Made by a program: the position numbers and the translations under genes. Positions 18,345 through 26,974 of a DNA stretch of 64,000 nt are shown here, in pieces. Source of the DNA: Thermococcus stetteri. GTDB lineage: Archaea; Methanobacteriota_B; Thermococci; Thermococcales; Thermococcaceae. Within the stretch, counting starts at the first letter, position 1, and each line of letters starts with the position of its first letter. Below the pieces are notes generated by a model. That model saw only the letters and a program-made list of their open reading frames with translations. It was not told where the DNA came from and did not search any database. Location of the stretch: the NCBI RefSeq assembly GCF_017873335.1, contig NZ_JAGGKB010000006.1, positions 1-64,000 of the forward strand. Direction: 5' to 3'.

Positions 18345-19137
18345 AAGCGTCACCCAGGGCGAAGCGTTCGATTTTATCACTACTTATTGAGAGGGCGGTT
18401 CCGTTGTTGAGGGTTCTCCACCGGGCTTCATAGTACAGCTCCAGTGTGGAGGATGCCACCGCATACAGTCCGCTGTTCTTAAGCTCGATGAGCCTAGCGT
18501 AGTTCCAGTCGTCAAGGCTGTTCGCGTACTTGTCCACCATGTATGCCGTTATAAACGCACTCCAGCTGCCATCGGGAAGTAAAAACAGTGTTCCAGTGTT
18601 CAAGGTAGTCCTGGTCGTTTCCAGCCCGAGTATAAACCTCCTTGAAATCTCCTTCGGTGTAGGATTGTCTATGGTATTGGACAGGTATACTCCGAAGACG
18701 TAGCTGTCTGATGCCTCGACGAGCTCTTCCACCTTGAAACCGGCTTTCCAAATTAGTGCTTCTTTGTCCAAATCGCCGTTGTGCATGAACCAGAACGTAA
18801 TTCCGTGCTTCGTGGAAAACGAGAAAGGTTGGACGTTGAAAAGGGTTTTCTCCCCCTGTGAAGCGGCCCTTGCATGTGCCATCAACACGACCTCAGAGTC
18901 CTCTTCCATGAGGGAGTTAAGGAGGCCCTTAGCATGAGAATCGTTGAACATCGGGAGAACAGACCTGTAGTGGGTGGCGTTTCCCTCTTTCAGGAGGACG
19001 TACCCCCAGCCGTCGGAATGCTGGGTTTTCTTATTCCTCTTTTCCTTGTAAGGATCCTTTTGGGAGGATTTGATCAGGGCATCAAAAAGTGGTGCAACCT
19101 CCTGTCCAATGCCGCGGGCAAAAAGTATCCTACACAT
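18334..19137 (-). CDS. class II glutamine amidotransferase
   Basis: An Ntn-hydrolase of 267 residues whose catalytic Cys2 follows the initiator Met (MCRILFARG), so ATG 19137 must be the start; GGTGAG lies just upstream. Other family blocks are QHSDGWGY, MAHARAAS and WFMHNGDL. It is a stand-alone glutaminase-type domain, as in YafJ/GAT6-like proteins, with no synthase domain, so the acceptor is unknown. It leads an operon with the CBS protein and the tandem phosphoesterase. Confidence 0.85.
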   Translation of the reverse strand: MCRILFARGIGQEVAPLFDALIKSSQKDPYKEKRNKKTQHSDGWGYVLLKEGNATHYRSVLPMFNDSHAKGLLNSLMEEDSEVVLMAHARAASQGEKTLFNVQPFSFSTKHGITFWFMHNGDLDKEALIWKAGFKVEELVEASDSYVFGVYLSNTIDNPTPKEISRRFILGLETTRTTLNTGTLFLLPDGSWSAFITAYMVDKYANSLDDWNYARLIELKNSGLYAVASSTLELYYEARWRTLNNGTALSISSDKIERFALGDAYGP

Positions 19138-19207
19138 AGTTTCACTCACCGTATACTTTATGGCATCAAACCACAAAAGCTTTTAGGTCGTGAGCTGAGT
19201 TTGATCC

Positions 19208-20080
19208 ATGATGCCAGGACTTGAGGGTGCAGTGCTGACAGTAATGTCCCGCATTGGCAGACACCGTGCTCTCTACGAGAAAAACGAAGAGGCCGTTAAA
19301 CAGCACCTCATCGGGGAAATTATGAGTGCCCTCGGCTGGGAGTGGAACAACCCGGAGGAAGTCCGGCCGGAGGAGAGGACTGAAGACGGTAGGGCAGATT
19401 ATGCGCTCTTCCTGAACGGTGAGACAGTGGCGTTTCTTGAAGCTAAAAACCTTGGAGTTAACATCCTGAAGAGGGACGAACCGCTGAGACAGCTCGCAAG
19501 GTACTGCTTCAGCAGGGGAGTTAATTATGGAATACTGAGCAACGGTGCAGTTTGGATAGCCCTGAAGGCCTTTGCGGAGGGCACTTCGCTGAAGGACAGA
19601 GTTCTCTTCGTCGTTAACCTTGAGGAGGAGCCCCTGGAGAGGGCGGTTCTCAAGCTCTCCCTGCTCTCAAAGGAGAACCTCCCAAGGGTGGAGAAGCTGG
19701 CGATCCTTCTGAAGGCATTGGAAGCCGCTTACAACGCCCTTATCTCCGAGGGATTCTCAGGGGATTCTCTCCTCCGCTACCTGCAGGCGAGGGGACCAGC
19801 GTTAGTACCGGTATCAGCCTTAAGTGGTGGGGAAGTTGTGAAGGCCCTCTACATTTATGAGGGCGGATGGAGACCAGTCCCTCTGGGAGACAAAACACTT
19901 AAGGCCGTTCTCTTCGCCGTCTTGGACTACCTTGAGGCCCGCTCAGAGGGCAGAAAAGCCGAGGAAGTTAGGAAGGTAAAGAAGTTCCTAAGCGGTGCTA
20001 ACATTCCCGAGGAGAAGATACTTGCGCTCCTCAAGGGGATTGAGGAGGACGAGGGCCTTAAGCTGGCGGTGGAGCTATGA
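19208..20080 (+). CDS. HSDR_N-type PD-(D/E)XK nuclease-domain protein
   Basis: The 290-residue protein has an N-terminal domain like that of type I restriction R subunits: a helical part GEIMSALGWEW, then DGRADYALF (Asp), FLEAKN (Glu and Lys of the ExK site) and QLARYCFSRGVNYGILSNG. Residues 160-290 are helical and unassigned. No helicase or specificity subunit is nearby, so it is a stand-alone nuclease-like protein. Start at 19208 or the adjacent ATG 19211. It overlaps the JAMM gene by 4 bases (ATGA). Confidence 0.8.
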   Translation: MMPGLEGAVLTVMSRIGRHRALYEKNEEAVKQHLIGEIMSALGWEWNNPEEVRPEERTEDGRADYALFLNGETVAFLEAKNLGVNILKRDEPLRQLARYCFSRGVNYGILSNGAVWIALKAFAEGTSLKDRVLFVVNLEEEPLERAVLKLSLLSKENLPRVEKLAILLKALEAAYNALISEGFSGDSLLRYLQARGPALVPVSALSGGEVVKALYIYEGGWRPVPLGDKTLKAVLFAVLDYLEARSEGRKAEEVRKVKKFLSGANIPEEKILALLKGIEEDEGLKLAVEL

Positions 20081-20475
20081 AGCTCGCCATTAGCGAGAAG
20101 GACATCCGAGGGATAATTGAACTCGCGAGGAGAAGTCCCATAGAAGTCTGCGGCTTTCTCCTAGGCAGGAAGGAGGGGAACAGAATAATTGTTGAGGAAG
20201 TCAGGGAGACTGAGAACAGACTGAACTCCCCGGCGGAATTTGAAATTGACCCTCTAGAAATCGCGGAGGTTCTGGATGAGGCAGAGAAGAAAGGACTCGA
20301 AATCGTTGGAATCTTCCACTCCCACCTCAAGTGCCCACCGGTGCCATCTGAAAAGGATATAGCAGGTATGAACCTGTGGAGGAACGTCTGGCTTATAGCG
20401 AACTCCTTGGGTGAGATTCGGGCATGGATCCTTGAAAACGGAGAGGTGAGGGAAGTCGGGGTTGAAACTAGGTAG
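20077..20475 (+). CDS. JAMM/MPN+ metalloprotease
   Basis: The 132-residue protein has the full zinc motif: Glu23 (EVCGF), His81, His83, Ser91 and Asp94 (HxH-x7-SxxD). Archaeal JAMM enzymes cleave SAMP/ubiquitin-like isopeptide bonds (desampylases) and resemble Rpn11. Here it is coupled to a PD-(D/E)XK nuclease gene rather than to a proteasome gene. The stop abuts the convergent HypE-like gene. Confidence 0.87.
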   Translation: MKLAISEKDIRGIIELARRSPIEVCGFLLGRKEGNRIIVEEVRETENRLNSPAEFEIDPLEIAEVLDEAEKKGLEIVGIFHSHLKCPPVPSEKDIAGMNLWRNVWLIANSLGEIRAWILENGEVREVGVETR

Positions 20476-21468
20476 CTACTCCTCAAAGATCTTCCACAGC
20501 TCGTCCGTTTTTGGCCGTGGGAAGGGCTGTTCCCCACCGTTCACTACTGCAACCCTTTTCTTCTCCGCCAGGAACTCGCCTATTATGGCTGCGTTTATGC
20601 CCTTTGAAAGGAGCACCTCGACGAGGGCCTTTGCACGGTCTCTGTTCACGGCTATCAGAAGGGATCCGGAGCCAACGAGGGCGAATGGATTTAAGCCGTA
20701 GTATTCGCAGATGGCCCTGGTTTCTTCCCTCACGGGGATCTTCCGGGGATAGACCCTGAAGCCAAGCCTTGCCGAATCAGCCATCTCGTGGAGGCCGTTG
20801 GCTATCCCCCCTTCGGTCGGGTCGTGCATGGCATTGACGCCGAAGTCAGCCGCCACCATTGCTTCGGGGACGACGCTGATATATTCTATAAGCGAAGCCG
20901 CCCTATCCACGAAGTCTTCCCCAAACACAGTGGAAAGCTCTTTCCTCCTCTCGCGTGCTATTATGGAGGTCCCTTCCAGGCCGGCCCACTTGGTCATGAC
21001 TATCGCGTCGCCCGGCTTTGCCCCATCCGGCCTGACGAGCTTTTCCCTCTCGACCTCTCCGAGCATCGTCCCGATTACTATCGGCCTGTCGAGGCCGGGG
21101 GTTACCTCCGTGTGGCCGCCGATGATCGCTATCCCGAGCTTCTTCGCCTCCGCGTCGATATCTGCCATTATCCTCTCTGGAAGTTCATCGTCGGTGTTCC
21201 CCGGAAGGAGGAGAGTAACGAGGAACCACCTCGGCCTCGCCCCTGAAACCGCCACGTCGTTCGCGTTGATGTGGAGCGCGTAAAAGCCGATGTCTTCAAC
21301 GGCCCCGGTTATCGGATCGGTTGAGGCCACCAAAACCCGCTCGCCGAAATCCACCGCTCCGAAGTCTATCCCCCTTCCGGGGCCGAGGAGAACGCGTCCA
21401 TCCTCCCTTCCGAGGTACCTGAAGAGCTTCTCCAGGAGTTCCGGTGGGACCTTTCCGGGAGGAAGCAT
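20476..21468 (-). CDS. HypE-like AIR-synthase-family protein
   Basis: The 330-residue protein matches the AIRS/HypE fold: FGERVLVASTDPITGAV and HINANDVAVSGARPRWF in the N-terminal ATP-binding half, GGHTEVTPG, then the C-terminal half with HDPTEGGIANGLHEMA. True HypE ends in a PRIC-type cysteine motif; this one ends PKTDELWKIFEE, so it is a HypE paralogue and not the nitrile-forming enzyme. ATG 21468 follows GGGGTGTG and lies 2 bases after the stop of the ferritin-like gene. Confidence 0.8.
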   Translation of the reverse strand: MLPPGKVPPELLEKLFRYLGREDGRVLLGPGRGIDFGAVDFGERVLVASTDPITGAVEDIGFYALHINANDVAVSGARPRWFLVTLLLPGNTDDELPERIMADIDAEAKKLGIAIIGGHTEVTPGLDRPIVIGTMLGEVEREKLVRPDGAKPGDAIVMTKWAGLEGTSIIARERRKELSTVFGEDFVDRAASLIEYISVVPEAMVAADFGVNAMHDPTEGGIANGLHEMADSARLGFRVYPRKIPVREETRAICEYYGLNPFALVGSGSLLIAVNRDRAKALVEVLLSKGINAAIIGEFLAEKKRVAVVNGGEQPFPRPKTDELWKIFEE

Positions 21469-21470
21469 AG

Positions 21471-22016
21471 TCACACCCCGGATTCTTTCTGGCCCTCATC
21501 GAGCAGGGTGGATTGGAGGTCTTCCAGTGTTCTCAGGTGTTCTTCGCCCATCTTTGAAAGCTGTGAAAAAAGCTTCCTCACGCTTTCATCGGTTGCCTTT
21601 TCCTCCAGGTACCTGTAAACTTCCATACTGAGCTTTTCAATCTCGGTGAGGTACTCCAGAACCTCCTTAAAGCTCCCCCTGTAGAGCATCTCTCTCAGGC
21701 GTTCTTGCGAGAGCTCCACCTCCAGGGAAGGAAGCTCCAGCTGGAGGGGCTTCTCCTGAGGAAACTGCTCCTTGAACGCCCTTAGAAGGATTTGAGCCCG
21801 GTCAATGCTTTCATTGTACAGGGCGGTGAGATACTTAGAAACCCTTTCGTCCCACGTGACTTCCCCGCTGAGCTGGGCGAGGGAGTAGTATATCTCGGCC
21901 TTTCTCGTCTCCTGGGTTATCCAGTAGGAGAAGAGCTCCCGGTAGTCAAGGTTGGATACTGCGTCGATAATCTTTCCCAGCCTTTCCCTTTCGGACCTTC
22001 GGTACTGAAGTCCCAT
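21471..22016 (-). CDS. ferritin-like (rubrerythrin-type) diiron protein
   Basis: The 181-residue, almost wholly helical protein shows a four-helix pattern: ITQETRKAEIYYSLAQ, ALYNESIDRAQI, LTEIEKLSMEVYRYLEEKA and MGEEHLRTLEDL, with Glu and ExxH positions expected for a diiron site. No rubredoxin domain is present. The function may be oxygen or peroxide defence, but this is inference. The start is taken at 22016 after GGTGGAAGGG. It precedes and is coupled to the HypE-like gene. Confidence 0.65.
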   Translation of the reverse strand: MGLQYRRSERERLGKIIDAVSNLDYRELFSYWITQETRKAEIYYSLAQLSGEVTWDERVSKYLTALYNESIDRAQILLRAFKEQFPQEKPLQLELPSLEVELSQERLREMLYRGSFKEVLEYLTEIEKLSMEVYRYLEEKATDESVRKLFSQLSKMGEEHLRTLEDLQSTLLDEGQKESGV

Positions 22017-22089
22017 CCCTTCCACCAATGCCGGGATTGCCCTCTCCGGATTTATAGGTTTCGCTGGAAGGAGAAGTGAAGGGAAGGCC

Positions 22090-23868
22090 TCAGGCGGCGA
22101 GGTAGTAGTACTCGCCCATCTCCTTCTGCTCCCTGTCCTTAACTGATCCTTCCTTGTTCGCCCTCGGCCTTCCCGTGTCGGGGTCGCGCCTGAAGGTTAT
22201 CCCCACGTTGGCCAGGAAACGGTTCATTCCCTCCCTCATACCCATAGGCGGTAGGGCCCTTCCGTGCTTCCCGGGTTCGCCCTCGAAGACTATGAGGCGG
22301 TCGCTGAGGTAATCAACCATCATGACGTCGTGCTCGACTATCAACGCTGTCTTCTCGTTCTTGGCCATGAGTGAGCGAATCGCCTTTGAGACCGCTAACC
22401 TCTGCTCGACGTCGAGGTGGGCGGAGGGTTCGTCGAGGAGGTAGAGATCAGCGTCCCTGAGCAGGCAGGCGGTTATTGCAACCCTTTGCAGCTCACCGCC
22501 GGAGAGCTCGCTTACGTTCCTGTCGTAGAGGTCGGGAATGCCGAGCGGGTTGAGGAGTTCCGTCTTGTAGAAGTTGCTCATGAGCTTCGAGGCGTCTATC
22601 TTGCTGAGGAGCTCGAACACCGTTCCCTCGTAGTCAGTCTTTATGTACTGGGGCTTGTAGCTAACGGTGAGCGACCAGTCGACCTCGCCCTCGGTGGGCT
22701 TCTCCACCCCTGCCAGCATCTTCACGAAGGTGGTCTTTCCGATACCGTTGGGTCCGACTATGCCGACCACTTCCCCCACGTAGAGCTCGCCGCCCTCAGC
22801 CTCAAGCCTGAAGGAGCCGTAGTCCTTCACGAGCCTCGGGTACTGGACGAGGATTTCGCCCTCTTGGGCCTTCCTCTCGCCGGTTTTTGTGAAGGTTATC
22901 TCGAAGGGCCTGAAGCGGACGTTCTCATCCCTCAGGTAGCCCCTCAGGAACTCGTTTATCCCGTTTCTCGTCGATTTCGGCTGGGAGAAGATACCGTAGG
23001 CCCCGGGTTTGCCGTAGACGACGTGGATTATGTCGCTCATGTAGTCGAGCAGGGCCAAATCGTGCTCGACAGTCAGCACGTTCTTTCCGCTCTCGGCGAG
23101 CCTCCTGATGGTTTTCGCTATCCTGAGCCTCTGCCTTATGTCGAGGTAGCTTGAGGGCTCGTCGAAGAAGTAGAAGTGGGCATCCCTGAGGAGGGCGGCC
23201 GCTATGGCGACCCTCTGAAGCTCTCCACCAGACAGCTGCTGGATTTCCCTGTCCAAGATGTTCTCGAGCTCAAGCTCCTTAACTACCTCGTCGAACTTTC
23301 CGCTCTCGTCGGCCCTCTTGAGAAGGTCCCTGACCTTACCCTTCACGGCCTTTGGGATGAGGTCAACGTACTGCGGCTTGACTATCGGCCTTATCTCACC
23401 CTTCTTAAGCCTCTCGAAGTAGTTCTGGAGCTCGTTGCCGCGGAAGGCCCTGATGACGTTGTCCCAGTCCTCGTTGTCTTCGCAGAGGTTCGGGATGAGC
23501 TGGCCGGAGAGTATCTTAACGGCCGTCGTCTTACCGGTTCCGTTTGGACCTAGGACACCGACGACCATGCCCTCCTTGACTACAGGTAAGCGGTAGAGGA
23601 CGAAGGCGTTAATCCCGTACCTGTGGACGCAACCTTCCTCAAGCTCCTCCGGGAGGTTCACTATCGTTATCGCATGGAAGGGGCACTTGTGGACGCAGAT
23701 TCCACAGCCTGTACAGCTTGCCTCCTGGATTATTGGGCGGTAGTTCTCCTCGTCGATTATTATGGCCTCACCGCCCATTCGGTTGACCGGGCAGACCCTC
23801 TCACAGAGGAAGTGACCGCACTTATCAGGATTGCACTTGTCGTAATCGATGACAGCTATCCTCGGCAT
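22090..23868 (-). CDS. ABCE1 ribosome-recycling ATPase
   Basis: The 592-residue protein splits post-termination ribosomes. It begins with two [4Fe-4S] clusters (CNPDKCGHFLCERVCP and CTGCGICVHKCP), followed by two ABC domains: Walker A GPNGTGKTT (near 110) with LSGGELQR, and GPNGIGKTT (near 375) with LSGGELQR, plus a hinge. Length and order are typical. ATG 23868 follows GGTGGTGAG. It is monocistronic. Confidence 0.97.
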   Translation of the reverse strand: MPRIAVIDYDKCNPDKCGHFLCERVCPVNRMGGEAIIIDEENYRPIIQEASCTGCGICVHKCPFHAITIVNLPEELEEGCVHRYGINAFVLYRLPVVKEGMVVGVLGPNGTGKTTAVKILSGQLIPNLCEDNEDWDNVIRAFRGNELQNYFERLKKGEIRPIVKPQYVDLIPKAVKGKVRDLLKRADESGKFDEVVKELELENILDREIQQLSGGELQRVAIAAALLRDAHFYFFDEPSSYLDIRQRLRIAKTIRRLAESGKNVLTVEHDLALLDYMSDIIHVVYGKPGAYGIFSQPKSTRNGINEFLRGYLRDENVRFRPFEITFTKTGERKAQEGEILVQYPRLVKDYGSFRLEAEGGELYVGEVVGIVGPNGIGKTTFVKMLAGVEKPTEGEVDWSLTVSYKPQYIKTDYEGTVFELLSKIDASKLMSNFYKTELLNPLGIPDLYDRNVSELSGGELQRVAITACLLRDADLYLLDEPSAHLDVEQRLAVSKAIRSLMAKNEKTALIVEHDVMMVDYLSDRLIVFEGEPGKHGRALPPMGMREGMNRFLANVGITFRRDPDTGRPRANKEGSVKDREQKEMGEYYYLAA

Positions 23869-24113
23869 TCTCACCACCGGGCGGGAGTGGAAAAATGTCT
23901 TTTAAAGGATTGCGGGGTTCATTCTGGGGGCTATCTTGGAGACCTCATATTTCTTGAACAAATTTTAAACTTCCCCATGAGATCATACCGAACTAATGCT
24001 GTTCTGATGTGCAAACCTACCCTACTGGCTCGGTGTGTAAGTCCTGCCCCCAACTAAAGTCTTAAAAAGAATGCAGTTCATTAATGAAGGGGGTGGTACA
24101 TTAATGAGTGGAG

Positions 24114-24548
24114 GTGAAGATCCCCCACAAGACCTACATTGAAACGGTTGTAAAGAACATACAGCCGAGTCTTGAACCTCTGTTTGAAAGACTAGGACTA
24201 AACACGAACCCAACGCCAAGCGATTGAGGAGCGCTTGCTGGCTACCCCAGGCTGGCTTACCACAGCTTCAACGTCCTCGACAAAGAGACAAGGATAAAGC
24301 TCGTGAGCTACGCTGAGAAGTTTAGGAGGATAATGAACGAAAAGCTAAATGGAACTGATTTTGAGGTTACCAACTTCGAAGGCAGGACGATACTGTTCAA
24401 CAAAAAGACTAACGAGGCCTTTGAGATAGGGTTTACGGACATATGGTCAATACTCGCATCTAAGAACGTCGAGGAGGTCGTTCAGAAGATAATCGGGAGA
24501 AATAAGGGCATGGTTTATAACATAAAGTTCTATCCTATTGAAAAATAA
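24114..24548 (+). pseudogene. unrecognised gene interrupted by one in-frame TGA
   Basis: One reading frame runs from GTG 24114 to TAA 24548 and is broken only by TGA at 24225-24227. The first 37 codons (VKIPHKTYIETVVKN...) and the 106 after the stop (GALAGYPRLAYHSFN...) both look coding, and the downstream GTG 24303 has no ribosome binding site. So this is probably a roughly 144-residue gene inactivated by one nonsense change (from CGA or TGG, for example). No family is recognised. A TATA-like CTTAAAAAGA is at 24061. Selenocysteine is unlikely in Thermococcales. Confidence 0.6.
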
Positions 24549-24648
24549 TTACTTAATATTCGTAACCTTCTTTTTTATCACCTGCTCTTTGAGAGTTAGA
24601 CTCCTTTGAAAGCTATAAATGGTAGCAACAGCATCTGACTATTGTTCC

Positions 24649-25245
24649 TCACGGGTAAATCCTCACGCCCATTGCCCTCTCGCCGTTGTCGTATATCTTC
24701 TTGATTTTGAAGAGGTAAGCCGGTGTCCTGCTCCAGTCTCTCGGTTTCTCCGGCCTGTGAAAGACGTCGTGGACGGCGTTGGTATATTCCCACACCTCAT
24801 CGCCCTCGTGCACTTCAACTTCGCAACGGAGTTCGTAGGAAGTGCTTGGGGGTGTGAAGAAAAGTACCGTAGCTTCCCTGCTTCCTCCTGTAATGTTTGT
24901 CCACGTGTGCTTTTTAGCGAGCTCAAGGGAGACGAGCTTTGTGAAGTCAACTTTCTCCCTCACGTAGATCTCGTTGAGGAGAAAGCTGAGGGCTTCCCTT
25001 GGATTGTAAGGCCTCTTTAACTCCTCCCGGAGCTTCTGAAGGGTCTCTTCTAGATATTCCTCCCTATGGATGAACCCTATACCCTTGATCGAGCCGTTGG
25101 GCCCGGCCCTACCCCAGGTTATTATCGCTGGGTTGTGCCTCGTGAAGCCGAGCAGAACTGAGGGGTCGAACTTTCCCTCGGCGAGCTTTCTTATTCCAGC
25201 CACCCTCTCCTCAAAGGCGTATTTTATGAACTCCTCGGGGATCAT
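24649..25245 (-). CDS. conserved archaeal protein of unknown function
   Basis: I do not recognise a family. The 198-residue protein has a helical N-terminus (IPEEFIKYAFEERVAGI), a middle segment LLGFTRHNPAIITWGRAG, and a beta-rich C-terminal half (TVLFFTPPSTSYELRCEVEV, WEYTNAVHDVFHRP). ATG 25245 follows GGTGG; the longer frame to 25272 would overlap the divergent promoter. It is divergent from sfsA. Confidence 0.65.
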   Translation of the reverse strand: MIPEEFIKYAFEERVAGIRKLAEGKFDPSVLLGFTRHNPAIITWGRAGPNGSIKGIGFIHREEYLEETLQKLREELKRPYNPREALSFLLNEIYVREKVDFTKLVSLELAKKHTWTNITGGSREATVLFFTPPSTSYELRCEVEVHEGDEVWEYTNAVHDVFHRPEKPRDWSRTPAYLFKIKKIYDNGERAMGVRIYP

Positions 25246-25304
25246 CGAACCACCGTTTAATTTTGCCCTCAAAGTTAAAAACGCCTTTCGGTGTAGTTTT
25301 ATCC

Positions 25305-26018
25305 ATGACGAGACCCGTACTGCTCACCCTCAACCTCGTTCCATGCAGGTTCATCGAGAGGCTCAACCGCTTCGTTGCCCTTGTTAAGGTAAACGGCGAG
25401 ACTAGAAAAGCGCTTGTGACGAACACCGGCAGGCTCGAGGAGTTCATGATCTCAGGTAGAAAAGCTTTCTGCGTCCCGAAAGAAGGTGGAAAGACCGACT
25501 TTGTTTTAGTCGCGTTTGAAGACAGAAATGGCAAGGGGGCTGTAATTGACACCAGGACGCAGGCAAGGGCCTTTGAGAGGGCCGTCGAACTCGGCCTGGT
25601 TCCCTGGTTGAGTGGCTGTTCCATAAAGAGGAAGGAAGTTAAGGTTGGTAGCTCCCGCCTGGATTACCTCTTTGAATGTCCCGATGGTGAAGTCTACGCC
25701 GAGATGAAGAGCGCTGTCTTAAGAAGTGGGGATGGAAGAGAGTACGCAATGTACCCAGACTGCCCTTCAGTAAGGGGCCGGAAGCATATAAGGGAGCTGA
25801 TCGAACTGTCGAAGGTTGGAAAGAGGACAATGATCTTCTTCATCGGTGCTATGCCGGGTGTCAAGAGGTTCAGACCCTATGAAAAGGGCGATCCTGAGAT
25901 AGCCAGGCTCCTTAGAGAGGCCAGAAAGTCTGGTGTCGGTATTCATGCCCTCAGCATCTCGCTCTTGCCGGACGGGAGAGTCCTCCTCGAAAGGCCCGAG
26001 CTTGAGGTTGAGGTATGA
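25305..26018 (+). CDS. sfsA: SfsA family protein
   Basis: The 237-residue protein matches SfsA along its length: an N-terminal OB-like domain with NRFVALVKVNGE and VTNTGRLEEF, then a nuclease-like domain with RLDYLFE, AEMKSAVL and YPDCPSVRGRKHIREL. SfsA of bacteria was tied to maltose gene regulation, but the fold suggests a nucleic-acid enzyme. There is no clear ribosome binding site before ATG 25305; a TATA-like GTTAAAAACG near 25275 suggests a leaderless message. Confidence 0.85.
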   Translation: MTRPVLLTLNLVPCRFIERLNRFVALVKVNGETRKALVTNTGRLEEFMISGRKAFCVPKEGGKTDFVLVAFEDRNGKGAVIDTRTQARAFERAVELGLVPWLSGCSIKRKEVKVGSSRLDYLFECPDGEVYAEMKSAVLRSGDGREYAMYPDCPSVRGRKHIRELIELSKVGKRTMIFFIGAMPGVKRFRPYEKGDPEIARLLREARKSGVGIHALSISLLPDGRVLLERPELEVEV

Positions 26019-26062
26019 GAACGGTTTTAAACCCGATGTCCAAGATGGAGTAGGTGGTGTGA

Positions 26063-26974
26063 ATGGCAATAGTTGACGTAAGGATTCTGGTTGAAGGTGC
26101 GAGCGACGTTGAAGTCGTAAGCAAGGCCCTTCAGGGGCTCGCCCTTGGGAGCGAGTACAACATCACGATATCCGCGATAATCCCAACTACCAACGTGGAG
26201 ATAGCGAAGAGCGCGGCAGCTGGCGCAGACCTGCTAATCATAGCGACCGACGCGGATAGAGTAGGAAGGGAGCTTGCCGAGAGGCTCTTCAACGAGCTGG
26301 GAGAGATGGTGGGCCACATCGAGAGGATGAAGCTCCCGCTCGGCCACGACCTCGAGCACGTTGATGTTGAGCTAGTCAGGAAGGAGCTTAAAAACACGCT
26401 CGTAAGGGCAGGTCTAAAGAGCCTCCAGGTTCTCCCGGAGTACATGGAACTTAGGAAGCAGCTCCTCGACATCAAGGGCAGGTACGACGAGCTTGCCAAC
26501 GAGTACGAGGCCATCTACAAGGAGCACGAGGATCTCCAGAAGAAGTACAACGAGCTCTATTCGGAGTATAAGAGACTAGCCAGCGAGAACGAGGGACTCA
26601 AAGAGCTCCTCGAAAAGAGGACCAGGCCAGTGAAGATAGAGGACGCCTGGAAGAACCTCTTCCCGGCAGATCCCGTTCCGGACGAGAAGATCCTCTCGCT
26701 GGCCGTTGAGAAGCTCGGCCTGAACGGAAAGATAATAGTCGGGCAGGGCTACATCTTCGCCGAGGAGGACGCCTTAATAGAAGAGCTCCTCAAGACGGTC
26801 TATCTCAGCCTCGCGGTCAAGGAGGAGCTTGAAAGTGAAAAGCCAAAAGTGGAGCCAAGGGCCTCTCCCTCAGAGCCAAAACCCGTGGAGCCAGAAAACG
26901 AGAACATAGTTGAGAACCCTGAAGTGAAGCCAGAAGAGCTTGAGAGGCTCCTGAAGGGTATGGGCGATGAGTGA
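26063..26974 (+). CDS. Toprim-domain protein with coiled coil
   Basis: The 303-residue protein begins with a Toprim fold: VEGASDVEV (Glu, residues 10-18) and [11 protein letters not shown] (DxD, near 71-81), the Mg site of primases, topoisomerases and OLD nucleases. A long coiled coil follows (about 135-195: [20 protein letters not shown]). The C-terminus has a Pro/Glu-rich linker. It lacks a helicase, zinc finger or topoisomerase body. It overlaps xerA by 8 bases and is probably co-translated, suggesting a role in chromosome maintenance. Confidence 0.82.
   Translation: MAIVDVRILVEGASDVEVVSKALQGLALGSEYNITISAIIPTTNVEIAKSAAAGADLLIIATDADRVGRELAERLFNELGEMVGHIERMKLPLGHDLEHVDVELVRKELKNTLVRAGLKSLQVLPEYMELRKQLLDIKGRYDELANEYEAIYKEHEDLQKKYNELYSEYKRLASENEGLKELLEKRTRPVKIEDAWKNLFPADPVPDEKILSLAVEKLGLNGKIIVGQGYIFAEEDALIEELLKTVYLSLAVKEELESEKPKVEPRASPSEPKPVEPENENIVENPEVKPEELERLLKGMGDE

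Noticed and set aside
24225-24227. TGA as a selenocysteine codon
   Set aside because: Thermococcales are not known to make selenoproteins and no SECIS-like element was seen nearby; a nonsense mutation is simpler.
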